From Cristatella mucedo (lineage: Eukaryota; Bryozoa; Phylactolaemata; Cristatellidae), in contig WPIO01000013.1 of assembly GCA_009760855.2 (NCBI GenBank), forward strand, positions 1,400,001 through 1,464,000: 64,000 nt of DNA. The letters are read 5' to 3'. The translations under genes were made by a program, and so were the position numbers. This document shows, piece by piece, positions 32,160-44,179 of the stretch (position 1 is its first letter; each line of letters begins with the position of its first letter). Below the pieces are notes generated by a model, which was not told the DNA's origin, ran no database searches, and worked only from the letters and a program-made list of their open reading frames with translations.

Positions 32160-34175
32160 TAGCCAGTGTTCACCCCTGAACAGGCCTTTGATCCTGTACA
32201 TTCAAAAGTAAGCCAGCCAATGCTTGTGCTGCGCACAGCCTCACCTTTAGCTTTGAGACTGACTTTGAAGTGGAGACTGCCTTTGAAATAGTTGCGGTAT
32301 GCACGCTTACGAGCAGTACGATATTTATATATGTTACGGGATTTGTGTTTGCCTTCCAACATTCCCTCGGCATCTGAGGCGAGAGAGAACGCGAGCGAAG
32401 CAGCTCTCTCTTTGGGCGGCCAGACGCTGTCGATCAGTGGTGAGTCATTGAGCTGAGAATTAGCTGCTCCAACGCTTGTAACGAGTCTGCCCGAAGTCAC
32501 CCACCTTACCGGATGTGATATGCAGCACTTTTTTGCGCTCCGAACTGCTCATGGCACTACTTGCGGAATTTTGAACACCGCGCCACCACCGCTTGGGATG
32601 CTATGAGCGACAGGTGTGTAAACACTCCACGCGCTGGACCAGTGAGGGTTTGCAGACATAACGCTGGGGTCGGAATTGGGAATGATTGTTTGAGTCATGC
32701 CCTTTGGCTGTTACCGTCATTTTCCATGGCCTCCGAAGTGGCGACTCCTGTTGGGGTTAGGCGTGCATAGTCAAAGCCTACTATCTGGTTGTCAGCATGC
32801 CTTCTTATTCGCTAAAAGCCTAGCTTATCGACGAGAGCGCGAAGTCCAAAACTTAGTCTGCGACGTGGCTCTGGCTCCCAGTAGACCGCGCCAGCCGCCG
32901 ACGCCATGCTCTACTTGAAATGGCTGATGCTTTAAAGAAATTTCCAAGTGCTTGCTGCCATTTTGCCTTATATGGAGTCTCGGCAGCGTTTCGTTGCTTA
33001 AAACGTGTCTCCGTTCTGGATGAGCTAGCGCCTCGTTTAGAGTATGTAGAGAAAGTATCCATCAGCCCAAAATAGTGTTGTTTGCATGAAGTCAAACAAT
33101 TTCAATAACAATACGGAAAGTAAAAATTTAATTAATTCAAGAGTAGCGCGGAGGAAATGAAAGCGAAGAGCTCTGCCACGCCGATAGACAAGAGTCGCTG
33201 GCACGCGGCGCGAGCCAGCGAGCGAGTCACAGCGAGAGGGGCGTGGACACACTAACCCGGGCTCAGCGAGTGTTGTGCCGTTTCAATGCTAATGCGATTG
33301 CCGTTCCAAGAATCCCTTGTAAAGGTAGCCGCTGGGCTGCCGATAAGACGATCGGGGATAAGCACGCAAGTTTCGGGCCGCAGGTCTTCAAAGACCCGCC
33401 AACGGAAGGCTAGTAGCGACGAGTCAAGGAGCTGATTGCGATAGGGTCGCGTGAGCTCTGACAACGAGGCTCAGCCGGCTGGCAGCGACGCGTAGCGGCG
33501 ATGCAAGGATGAGCAGCCATTCGCCGATGGGGGAGGACCGCCGGAAGGATAGTTTGGTATTCCGATACCTGTGTCGGAGAGGAGAGCCGAGGCGGTGATA
33601 CCTATTCATTCAGGTGCTGCAAAGTGGAACAATCGCCAGTGCCCGTGCGCGGCTGATTCGTGCGGCTGACGTCCGACGCCGATCAGGCCAAGCGCCTTGA
33701 ACTGCCAACTGAACGGGTCGCAATGCAGCTCTATCGTTGACAGCTTGTCACGTTTGGATTTTTTAAACTACGGGAGCTTTGTCTGCGCATCAAATGCCCG
33801 TTTTGGGCATTTGATGCGCACGCAAACGTGCAAAGAAGAAAAGCTACCAGGAAGAGTTTGACAGAATGGTAATAATTTACCGCTGTAATAGGCTATATTT
33901 TCTGGCTAATCCTTGGGTCGCTAAATCCATCAGTCTGTCACAGTCACTGACGGCACGTTTATAGTAAGTAATTCGTGATGTATTTGGAGTACTGGTATGA
34001 CGGTACATCAACGATGATTATCGAAAAGTGGAGATCGTTTAATAACTTGCATATGTAATTGGAACATGCACTCTCGTATTTGAAATTGAACGTTGAAGTT
34101 TTCACTTTACTATGAATTTAAAATAGCTTTTAAAATGATGGTCTTGACGTTCCAGCAGCAGGTTGCGCTCTCTGC
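32160..34175. other. No gene recognised
   Basis: GC-rich in 32.5-33.7 kb. A minus-strand open frame of 113 codons (32159-32500) and others match no family known to me. A perfect hairpin lies at 33784-33820. Confidence 0.4.
33784..33820. repeat. Perfect 16-bp-stem hairpin
   Basis: TGCGCATCAAATGCCC, a 5-base loop GTTTT, then the exact reverse complement. Confidence 0.95.
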
Positions 34176-34179
34176 AATA

Positions 34180-37100
34180 CGACCGTTGATGCCGCCGGAA
34201 TAGGCGACTGGCGCCCACTCAGCTTCCACCCGGACCGGATGAGTTCTCCCAGCGCTAGAGAGCGGCCCGGGCGACTCCTAGCGTGGTGTGAACCTTTACC
34301 TGATTTCTCCGTGACCCCTTCGGATATTCCGCTGCTATCTCCGCTGTGACTATTTATGAGCTGTCATCGGATATGCTACACAAAATAGGACCTGCTTAGC
34401 ATAAGGTGCGACGTCGCCATTAGTCGATACCTATGGCGGGCCTTCTTCGGCGGGTCGGTGAGAACCATCCTGAATCCTGGGTTCGCCCTATCAACTGCTC
34501 GGCTATCGAAGCCACGACCTGTAAGTTGAAAGCGCTGAAAAGTACTCGTTTCGGTAGTATCTCACCTGCCGTGCCTCAGCATGCTGTGAAACCTCGACCG
34601 GCGGCCGTTACTAAGGTCCAATTCGAATTCGAAGGGCCCCCGTCTGCCGGGCCGGCTATACGCCGCCTTGAATACAAGCCACTTCATCGGCGTCGCGAAG
34701 TTATTGGACAGCCTCGTAAATTCGGCCTACTAAATGTCCGCTCACTGAAAAACCAAGAGGTTACTCATCCGCGATCAGGTGGTCCAGGAGAAGCTAGATG
34801 AATTTCTGCTTACCGAAACTTGGATGACGCCTTGTTCCAGTAGCTGTATATCTGAGACCGCCCTACCCGGGTTCTCATTTTATCAGTCTATGCGTTCTGA
34901 CAAGGTTGGTGGCGGGGTTACAATTGTTGTTCGTGAATCGTTTGGCTATTAGATTCGCATTTTTTCGCATGGGCCATCGTTTGAATCGGTTGCAATCAGT
35001 TCTTCATCAAAGACTATGCCTCTCACCGTTGTGATATACCGACCTCCTTCTGGCTGTCTAAACTTGTTTATAGAGGATTTTTCGGAGTTCCTCACCAAAA
35101 TATTTGTGTGTGACAGGCCGTTACTGATTGCTAGAGACTTCAATATTCACGTTGACAACCATATCAACAGCCAGGTCCGCTCATTTCTTGACTGTATGGA
35201 GAATTTTGGTTTGGTCCAACACGTTAATCATACCACGCACGTAGGTGGACATATTCTTTATCTCGTGATCACTAAGGATGTCATCCTCACTGACCTTGTG
35301 GTGGGCCTGCTGACCCTCTCGGATCATTGTTTGGTCTTGTTTATTGTTCCTGCTCCCTTGTACGTACAGGGTAATGTCGAACTTGTCCAGCGACGTAACT
35401 TTAAAGCATTGACATAGACACATTTTTGAAATCCGTTTGCGATTTAGGTCTTCTTGATCTGCACCCAGACTCAACCGACAGCCTCGATACCCTCACTGAT
35501 GCAGTGAACGTGACACTTACGAGTGCTCTTGACAAGCATGCTCCCGTTCATTCTATCCTTTTACTGAGTCGTGGAGATTCCCCTTGCAATTTACATAAAA
35601 ACTTCAAAAGATGCGCCGTGTTAGGCGCAGGTTTCATCGTCGTTTTGAGAAACCCGGGTCTGATGCAGATCTAGTCGATTTCAAAAACTTCCTTAAAGTT
35701 TACACCCGGAAGCTTAAAAAGCCAGGGCTTTTATTCACTCGAAAACTGAATTCCTGCCAGTCGGATCCAAAACAGATTTATAAGACAGTAAACAATTTAC
35801 TGTCCAATGCTGAGAGGTCTGACTACCCAGATATTAAGGGCTCAGCCGAAAATTTTTCAGCCTTCTTTACTGAAAAAATTGTGCACATTCGTGCCTCCAT
35901 AAAGCTCGGTCCGAGTAAAAAATTGTGCACCACCACCTGTGACCTTAAAGGTTTTCCGAGGTTTCCGCATGCGATGTGGCTACCTTAATAACGTCGTGTA
36001 AAAAGAGCTCATCTCCTGAAGACCCTATACCATCATCTCTGTGGTCTTCACTGGCAGACCAACTTAGCCCTGCCATAACCTAGATTTTTAATGCTTCTTT
36101 GGAAAAAGGGGTTGTACCCAAGTCCTTCAAATTATTAGATCGGCACTCCTTAGACCGATACTTAGAAAGCACGGATTACATACAAGGGTACTTGCAAACT
36201 ATCGCCCAGTTTCCCTTCATCCTTTCTTGTCAAAGATTCTTGAAAAAATTGTCGCTCAGCAGCAGGTTTCACATATTGAAAAGAATAAAATGTAAGAAAA
36301 AATTCAATCAGGGTTCAAGCGGCAGCACTCTACTGAAACTACTCTGTTACCAATAAAATCCTACACAGCAACAATGGCGGCAATGTCGCTGCCCATAGCG
36401 CTTCTAGATCTATTAGCTGCATTCGACACCATCGATCGCGATGTCCTACTTGAGCGATTGAGAACAAAGATCGATCTGGCTGACGAGCCACTGGCGTGGT
36501 TTAAATCGCACTTGTCTGATCGTGTTCAATCCGTGTCGTGTCAGGTCTCATCCGCAAGACTAGTCACATGTGGAGTCCCTCAAGAGTCCGTCTTCGGTCC
36601 CTTGCTGTTCTCCGTTTATACTCAACCTCTGGAAAAAGTGATTAAGATCCACGAAATAAGACATCACTTTTATGCTGACAATACTCAGCTGTATTTGTCG
36701 TTTAAACGTCAGAATCCGCTACAGCAACAGATAAACTGAATGTTTGCCTTGCCGAAATTTGATCCTGGATGTCGGAAATTTCTTGAAACTAAACGGCGAT
36801 AAAATTGAACTGCTGCTCCTGCAGGATTAGAAGAATCTGCTCTTCTAACAGATGACGCTGTTGTGGGACCATCACCACGTGCTCGGGATTTAGGTGGGTG
36901 TCGTCTTCGACAACTGCCTAAATTTTAAAAGCTTCGTTCAGAAGACTCCTTCCACAGCTAGCCATCACGTCCGATCCTTACCCACGATTAGGAACTGTTC
37001 TCCACCGTGGCTTGCAAACAATTTAAGTAGCTCCTTATTTCTGTCTCGGCTTGATTATTGTAATTCCCATTTGACTGGGTTACCGAAAAAAGCGGCTAGG

Positions 37101-37690
37101 CCACCGCAGCTGGCTATGAAAATGACTGCGTCTAGTTTGCAAATCCCAGAGGTTTGATCACGTGTCTCCTTTGCTGGAAGAGCTAGAATGGCTGCCGGTT
37201 GATCAACAGATATAGAGAAAAGTTCTTACGCTGACCCACAAGGCCCGCTACGGCTTGGCTCCTCCATACCTAGCTGAACTGCTGCGCCAGTTTCAGCCTC
37301 CTCGTGCACCCAGGTCCAGTATTGACAATACATTAGCTGTTCCAATCCTCCGCTTATAGACCGTTGGCGACAGAGGCTTTAGCTTTGCTCGTTCTATACT
37401 GTGGAACTCGCCTGCACGATCCTTACGCAACGATAACTACTCTCCTGCTGCCGACTATGGCACTTCCTTTCCAGCGGTTCTGAGCTGCTACTTCTATTTC
37501 ACTACCTCAACTGCTCTCCTGACTCTTCTATGTGTCCCATCTTTTCTTTGTTGCGTGAGATGAAGTCTGTTGGCTGCCAAATGCGTACCGAAAGCCACTA
37601 AGGCTGTGAGTGGGCTATAAAAAACTCTCATGCGTAACACCCACACAGTCTTTGTGACTTAGTGGAGTTACATTTGGAGATACATTACAT
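34180..37690 (+). mobile_element. LINE family B, near-full-length but inactivated
   Basis: The longest LINE in the window. A possible 5' UTR precedes an ATG at 34433. The APE-type endonuclease follows: FGLLNVRSLKNQ, then after a frameshift near 34760 GGGVTIVVRESF, VIYRPPSG, ARDFNIHVDN and SDHCLVLF. The reverse transcriptase has LLDLLAAFDTIDRD, TCGVPQESVFGPLLFSVY and HFYADNTQLYLSF. The catalytic YADD is YADN in this copy, and stops and frameshifts separate the pieces. The C-terminal region and 3' UTR follow, ending at GGAGATACATTACAT. The L2/CR1-like assignment comes from the RT wording. Family B ends in ACATT repeats, unlike family A, which ends in ATT repeats. The exact 5' end is not visible. 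Confidence 0.85.
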
Positions 37691-37876
37691 TGGTGAGCCG
37701 TAATGGCTCACTAGGTAAGGCGGTTGCTTTTCACGACCTCGGCCCCGAGGTCGTGAGTTCGAATCCTGTGATGGGCGATACTTTATTGCCAATGCAAGCG
37801 GTGGTGACAGTCGTAAAGACTCCGCTGTCGCTATAAAAAAGAGGCTGTTAAACCAGCTAGTTATTTTTTATTTTGT
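37691..37876 (+). mobile_element. SINE A copy, intact
   Basis: A clean sense copy directly abutting the 3' end of the LINE B element: AGCCGTAATGGCTCACTAGG (A box side), GAGTTCGAATCCTGTG (B box), CCAATGCAAGCGGTGGTGAC (core), GTCGCTATAAAAAAGAGGCT and AACCAGCTAG, then a T-rich end. Confidence 0.92.
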
Positions 37877-37919
37877 TCTATTGTTACGCAGCGTTAACAC
37901 ACTTAAGCTTCACAAAGGA

Positions 37920-39690
37920 AAATTCATAAAGAACTAGCAAATCCTGTAAGAAAAAGGTGCGTTTTTAGCTTCCGTTTAAAATCCTTCAAGTCAGTCAGGA
38001 GTAAGTTCCAGGATTTGGGAGCTTACACGTTGAAGATACGGTCTCCCAAGGATTTGAGGTTGGTTCGAGGCACAGCTAAGCATTCTGTGCCAGTAGAGTG
38101 GGTGGCAAGATGCCAAGCAGATTATGGAGTAGCTCGGACAGGTAGGCTAGAGGGAGAAAATGAGAGGACCTATAAGTGAGTGGCAAAACCTTGAAGCTGA
38201 TACGTTTCTTGATGGTGAGCCAGTGCAGCTCAGTGAAAAGTGGGGTAATGTGGCAAATGGAACGTTCACGAAAGACAAGCCTAGCTGCAGAATGTTGCAC
38301 CAACATTAAGCGACTTTTAGCACATGGTGGAATACCTGTGTCTAGCGAGTTGCAGAAGTCGAGACAAGACGTCAATAATACATCTTGACTAACTTGGATA
38401 TTGCATCTCTGTTTAAGCAAGCCCACATTTTCCCCATGTTACTTAGCTGAACGTATACTTAACGTAACTTAACTGTAGACCTGATGTTCTTCTAGTAAAA
38501 GGTCACTTTGTAAAAGGGCGCCGAGATTTCGTGCAGATACTACAGGATACATGCTGGCAGCAACTGATTTTAAGGATAGGTTTACCAATGTGCGAGTCTT
38601 GCAAGGCTTGCGCACAGCAAGTCATTTGCTTTTAATGTCATTAAATTTGAGAAAGTATGCTGTCATCCAACTGCAAATGTCATCAATGCAAGCAGCAAGA
38701 GTTTAGAGGTTTTGATTCGTTGGAGGGCCGGGAGATTACAAAGCACAGGTACATCAGTACACGGTATATAGGTACAGTAGAGCCTCGTCTGCATAAGAAT
38801 TAATACCTCGAGTTTTGCTTGGAGATTACATCGCAAGAGAAAGAGAGGAGATTGGGAAAAGAACTGGATCTGACACGGAGCGCCTGGGTACTCTGTACTT
38901 CAGAGGTTCCTTGGAACATTGTTTCCCATTGGCATACACATGACTCTGGAGTCTCCTATTGAGATAGGACCTGGGATATTGCAGTACATTGCCAGCGATG
39001 GATGCCCAGGCGAGATGAGAGGAGGTAGAGGAGCGCTTGATGATCAATATTATCAAACGCTGCCGAAAGACCCAGCAAAACAAGAACACGGACTTCAATT
39101 AAGTTTGCAGAAAATACTAGCTGATTCAGCAGCCTCTTTTATATAGTGACAGAAGAGCCGTTACAGCTCACCATCGCTTGAAGTGGCAATACAAGATTGT
39201 ACACCGCAGGATTCGAACCCACGACCCGGGACCAAGATCGTGAAAAGAAACCGCTTTGCCCAGTGTGACATCACATCCCGGCATACCTGAGAAAGTCGTT
39301 ATGCGCCCGAAGCAATGCTGACTCTGCAGTGATAGCTCCAAAGCCTGACTTAAACGTTCTAGCTAGGCTTGAAGGCTGAAGGTAGGAGTTTAGCTGGTCT
39401 TCACTACTCGTTCGAGTGTCTTCAATTGGGATGGCAGTAGGAAGACGGATCGGAATTTACTTAAATCATCATTGTCTGGTGTCACCTTTTTTAAGGATAG
39501 GCCCAACAACTGCAAAGTGTGGAGGGACAAGACCTGAGGCTAAGGACGTATTTATTATGTTAGTAATGCATGGCACCAACGGGTATATGTTTCGTATTAG
39601 CAGGGCAGTGGTAGTATGGTCTAGAGGGCTATTAGTCTACTTTGACTGGAAGATAAACTTCAAAATGAGGTCAGAATGGCATGCTTGAAA
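37920..39690 (-). mobile_element. LINE family A copy interrupted by SINE A
   Basis: The minus strand reads from a degraded reverse transcriptase (RVPRRSVSDPVLFPISSLSL, equal to VPQGSVLGP.LF..Y.LPL) through LDFCNSLDTGIPPCAKSRLM and SAARLVFRERSICHITPL to the ORF end near 37970. A SINE A interrupts it at 39118-39281, and sequence upstream in the element (39290-39690) continues in LINE wording. It is frame-broken at many points, and the usual tail is absent at its 3' end. Confidence 0.8.
39118..39281 (-). mobile_element. SINE A copy
   Basis: Antisense SINE A: TAGCTGATTCAGCAGCCTCT, TATATAGTGACAGAAGAGCC, GCAGGATTCGAACCCACGAC and TTGCCCAGTGTGACATCAC. Confidence 0.88.
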
Positions 39691-39721
39691 ATGGGCATTG
39701 AGTGCTGCAAGGAACTGAGAG

Positions 39722-39746
39722 ATTAACGTCCAGTAGGGACGTTAAT
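39722..39746. repeat. Small perfect hairpin
   Basis: ATTAACGTCC, loop AGTAG, GGACGTTAAT. The motif CCAGTAGGG recurs about 30 bp downstream. Confidence 0.85.
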
Positions 39747-40330
39747 GCGGGAGGTCAGTCCAGTAGGGGGCGGTGCTGCATTAGGCATGGACTCTCTGAT
39801 CTTATCTGCCAAGCTGGTTTAGCCCAGCATTTAAGGTGCTCGCCTCAACTAATCGGATCGCTTGGCAATATCAAGATCAACGGATCGCTTGACAATTTCC
39901 AGAGTCATCTTCTCAGACCGGAACCGGTTAATGGAAGTGCGACTGCTCGCGAGCGGGAAAGCAAGCGAGAGCTATAAATCGAGCTGCATCGGACGCCCTT
40001 CCTTAGCACAAGCAAACTTACGCTGCTGGGCGGCACATGCGATTGCTAGCGGTTGGCGACGCCGCTGCGAATAACTAGAAAGCAAAAGCGGCAGCAGCAG
40101 CAGCGGGCCGGGCCGCTCGAGGCGCTCCTGCCTGCACCTCCCCCCACTTGCACTTGCGCCTGCTGAACGAGACGCTCCGACCCCCCCTCCCCAGTGCGAC
40201 CGGCGAGAGCACCTATTTCGATCGCAGCGATTTCCGGCCGCACCTCGGACTGCATCAATCCACTTCCGGATGTTTTCGCCAGAGAGCGCGAGCAGCTCGA
40301 TGTCACGCAACCACGCTTGCAGCTTTTTGC

Positions 40331-40912
40331 CTCCGTCGTCGCTGCCGCCGAGGGGTTGCTTTACCGGATTCCTATTTCTTCTTCACTTTCTCTTGATTCA
40401 ATTGCGCTTGGCCGCCATTTAATCGGGACTTCATTGCAGTGGAAATTCGAACGCTGGCGGGAGCTCAGCAACGGAGAGCGGACTGTGCAAGAATGCATTG
40501 ACGTCTGATGACATCGACTCACACATGCACGGCAGGTTCGGAGTGTAGTGCAGAGTGGACGAGCAATGCGAATGCAGACGAAAGTGGCGATCCAACATTG
40601 CACTCGCAGGGAATGCGTAGTATGGTGCTACAGCATCTGTTGCTGCTAGCTCGCCCATTAATTAAAGAGAGACGGGCTCGGTGAATGGATGACAAGCTGC
40701 GAGTGAGTGCGACGTGCCGTCTCGCCGGAAGTGGCGATTCGCCGCCATTCGTGGGCCCATTGGCTGCACCGGGAAGAATGTCTGTAGGTGGGATGGGTCG
40801 GCCGTGTAACTGTTTCTGTTCTTCGATCGCAAACCTTAGATCCTGGGTTCGAAGACCGCAGGCGGTAGGATAGCCGCCGATCATCATGACGCCTTCCATG
40901 GCCAGATTGTCA
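40331..40912 (+). repeat. Duplicated GC-rich segment, copy 1
   Basis: Similar along its whole length, in the same orientation, to 61795-62462. Shared anchors include TTGGCCGCCATTT, GAATGCATTGACGTC, ACATTGCACTCGCAGGGAAT, GCCCATTAATT, GAATGGATGA and TTCGAAGACCG. It contains YY1-like (GCCGCCATTT) and CRE-like (TGACGTC) motifs. The frame that stays open in copy 2 has a stop here (CTCGGTGAATGG), which argues against a conserved protein. Confidence 0.85.
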
Positions 40913-40914
40913 AC

Positions 40915-41530
40915 TGAACTGTGCTATCGCGGTAACTCGGGAAACACTGCAACCTGAACTGCACCACTACACGGCGCCCTGTTAGGGAGCCAAGCATCTA
41001 AAAAGCGAGTCATCGCCAGTGCATAAAGCCACCGAAGTCGCTTTATTTTTTTAAGGACTCCTGATAAACATGGCAGCAGAAATTGCACTGCTTCCGTTTA
41101 TCTGAATTTGTCTTTCGTGTGAGAAGTGTCTAATCAAGCTCGAACACATTTCATTGGTAGCGGTATTGGTCGCTGAAAACAGCGAGGGCTCGACCAGAAA
41201 CGCTTCGATTTAAACAGCAGCTGGCCGAACCGCTAAAAGCCTCGCGCCCGTAGTCACTCTCCGGCTTTGTGCAAAACGTGAGCAAGCGCTGCCGAACAAG
41301 CAATGAACGGTCGCCATTCTTTGCATGTCCTTGTGCATCAGCCCTCCAACCGCTGCCCCGAGACAGCAGCGTGAGCGAATCAGCAACTTGCATCGCCCAG
41401 AATCTAACCAGTCCTCTCGGCGCGAAAGCTAGTGACACCCACATTTTTGAGTAAGTTTTACCGAGGTGCTCTGGTGAGTATTAGTTTCGGTCTTCGGATC
41501 GGGAGTTGTCTCCACTCAGTAGGGCGTTTT
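40915..41530. other. No gene recognised
   Basis: Mixed-composition sequence without a clear repeat or coding match. Confidence 0.4.
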
Positions 41531-41532
41531 CC

Positions 41533-41602
41533 TATAATAATAATGCACTTGATAAAGCGCCCTCAGTGAACCCAATCTCTTTCTAGGTGCTTTACATTTC
41601 GT
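41533..41602 (-). mobile_element. LINE family A solo 3' tail
   Basis: Only about 70 bp: an AATAATAATGCACTTGATAA end, GCGCCCTCAGTGAACCCAAT, and TTTCTAGGTGCTTTACATTT. Confidence 0.88.
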
Positions 41603-41949
41603 GCACGTCTAAGACACTCACTCGTAGCTCTAGTTACCACAACTGAGCAGCCGCGCCCCTGACGGTAGCACAGACGGCGCTTCCTAAATTAAACTTTCAT
41701 AAATAAACTCCGAGGACCGCCGAGCACAGGAACTGCAGTAGCGGCAGACGGGCCTCAATGGGAATCAGTTCTGCTAGCACACGGCAGTAATTGATTGCCC
41801 GTATGACACAACTAACGACCTGTGTCGTGAATAGCGAGCATTACACTTGAGCTAAGACCTAGGGGCATGGAACTGCTCTGCTCTCTTCATAGTCGCTTGG
41901 TCTTATGCCAGGAGAAAAGGTGCTCGGAAGTGCAGGAAGTAGGATCAAA

Positions 41950-43440
41950 TGGTTAGTGGCAAAATGCATAATGTCAACAAATAAGATATGGTTAGTGGCA
42001 ACATGCACACTGTCATCATGTAAATATAGTTAGTGGTAACCTGCACAGTGTCAGCACGCATAATCATGCAAAGGCCACATCACAAGGACCCACGACATGC
42101 ATGATATAGGCAGGTGCGTTTTTAACTTTTTTAAATTTCGCCGAGTTAGGGGTTGTTATGACGTCAGTTGGGAGTGAGTTCCGCGCTTTGGGATCAAGCA
42201 GAGTAATGGCAAGTTATTCAAAGGACGTGAAGTTGATTCGAGGCACAGCTAAGTGGTTTGAGTATAATAAAAAAAGCGGCTGGTACAATGCCTATCCTGG
42301 TGGGGAGGTAGTTCTGATAGGTAGGCTGCAGCCAAAACATGAAGTGACCCACAAATGAGGGACCAAGACTTGAAGTCAATACGCTGCGTAATTGGGAACC
42401 AGTACAGGTCGGCGATAAGTGGTGATGTGGCAACTGAGATGTTTACGACAGACAAGCCAAATTGCAGAGTTTTTGCACCAACTGCAACCACCTGGTTTCG
42501 CAGGCCGGTGGACCAGCAAGCAGTGAGTACAGAAGTCAGGATGGGTTGCCACAAATGCACGGGTCAATTTGGATGTAGTGTCCTTGTTTGCGCAGACCTA
42601 CATTTTTTTTAAGGATGTTACGTAGCTAAAAGTAGGCGGACTTGACTGTGGAGCTAATGTGGTCGCCGAGTGACAGGTCAATTTGCAACAGGATACCCAG
42701 ATTTCGCGAGGAAGTTTCCGGAGATATGCTGGCAGAGCCGATTTTTAGTGTTGATGTTTCAATTTCCGAGTCATAATTAGCTAACCCATAACTAGTAAGT
42801 TGGTTTTTATCCTCATTCAATGAGAGACAGTTTTCTGCAATCCATGTGCGCATGCCAGCAACATATGCAGCAAGGGAGTTGAGAGAATCTGACTTACTGG
42901 AGATCTGCGAGGGATCAAAGCATATGTACAGCTAGTTGAGTAGACGTGAAAACGTAGATTGTGCTTGCCGATCACATCGGCAAGAGGAACAGTACCAATT
43001 ATGACAAGAAGCGGATAAAGCACATAGCTCTGAGGTACCCCGTACTTCAGTGGTTCTTCGGATGGTCGTTGTCCATTTACATCAGCATTCTAGAGCCTCG
43101 TATTGAGATAGGACCTACGCCATCACAGTGCATTGCTAGTGATGCCCAGGTGAGATGAGAACTGCTCGAGAAAGACTCAGTGATCACTAGTATCAAACGC
43201 TGCCGAAATATCAAGTAAAGAAAGCAGAGATACTTTACCCAAGTGTGCATACCTGAGAAGGTCTCTATGCACCTGAAGCAATGCTGACTCTCTGGGGTGA
43301 TTATCTCTAAAGCCAGACTGGACCTTGCTTGCTGGGTTCAAGGTTTCCTTGTAAGAGTTTAATTGGCTGTGATTTTGCTCACGAACCTAATCGTCGACAT
43401 GTTTCCCTACCTCAAACAATTCCTTTACGACGATGCTGCA
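41950..43440 (-). mobile_element. LINE family A copy, degraded
   Basis: The minus strand carries RT remnants (near 42830-43020), NCLSLNEDKNQL, TLKIGSASISPETSSRNLGI, LSLGDHISSTVKSAYF, then a decayed C-terminal region and 3' UTR (GTGTCAGCACGCATAATCAT on the plus strand). Multiple frameshifts. Confidence 0.8.
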
Positions 43441-43559
43441 ATTCAATTGCAGTAGCAGATAGCAATATGGCAATTTGAACAGCGATCGAGAAATCCTATT
43501 CCAGCCGAGTGACAGCTTAGCTCAGCACCACGAAACAATTCGATACAGCCATTTTTACC

Positions 43560-43668
43560 GTGTTCGCGTATGCGTGCTGACAATGTGCATGCTACTACTA
43601 CCCATATTATGCATGCTGACACTTGCATGTTACCACTAACCATATCTCCATGCTTCCTTTACAGCAGG
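43560..43668 (+). mobile_element. LINE family A 3' UTR fragment
   Basis: TTCGCGTATGCGTGCTGACA, TGCATGCTGACACTTGCATG, TTACCACTAACCATAT and CTTTACAGCA in sense. It lies head-on against the antisense copy that follows, so two LINE A pieces meet tail to tail. Confidence 0.75.
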
Positions 43669-43673
43669 CGCAC

Positions 43674-43945
43674 AGTAATAATAATACTCTTGATAAAGCG
43701 CCCTCATAGAACTCAATCTTTTTCTAGGCGCTTTAAATTTGCTGCTAAGGAAGCACGATCGAATGGTGAGTGGAAATATTATGCGTGATAAACAACACGA
43801 ATAACATGGTTAGGGGTGACATGAACAGGGTCAGCATGCAAGTATGGTTAGTGAGAGCATGCAATAGTGTCAGTACGCATAAGCACATAAAGGACGAATC
43901 ACAGGGATCCAAAAAATGCAGTCATAAATAGGTACGTTTCCAGAA
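43674..43945 (-). mobile_element. LINE family A 3' end
   Basis: Antisense tail (AATAATACTCTTGATAAAGC), TTTTTCTAGGCGCTTTAAAT, and the 3' UTR to AAATAGGTACGTTTCC. 5' truncated. Confidence 0.9.
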
Positions 43946-43997
43946 AAAGGATAAGCACTTTGAGGTTGCTATATAAATGTATTGTTATTATCATTAC

Positions 43998-44175
43998 AGT
44001 TGACTCCGCTTATAAGAATGCGTTCGGGCCTGAGAAAGGCCATTCTCATAAGCGGAGTGTTCCCATATGTGGAGTGAGGCTATGGCTACAGTAAGTCTGG
44101 GACGCGGAACTGCTATTCTTATAAGCGGAGTATTCCTATATCCGATATTCTCATGCACAAAGTCGAGTGTATTAT
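43998..44175. mobile_element. Possible pogo/Tigger-like MITE fragment
   Basis: TACAGTTGACTCCGCTTATA begins in the style of pogo/Tigger-type MITE ends. The related phrase CTTATAAGCGGAGTATTCC appears again near 44120, and CTCATAAGCGGAGTGTTCCC at about 44046. The second terminus is unclear. Confidence 0.4.
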
Positions 44176-44179
44176 CGTT

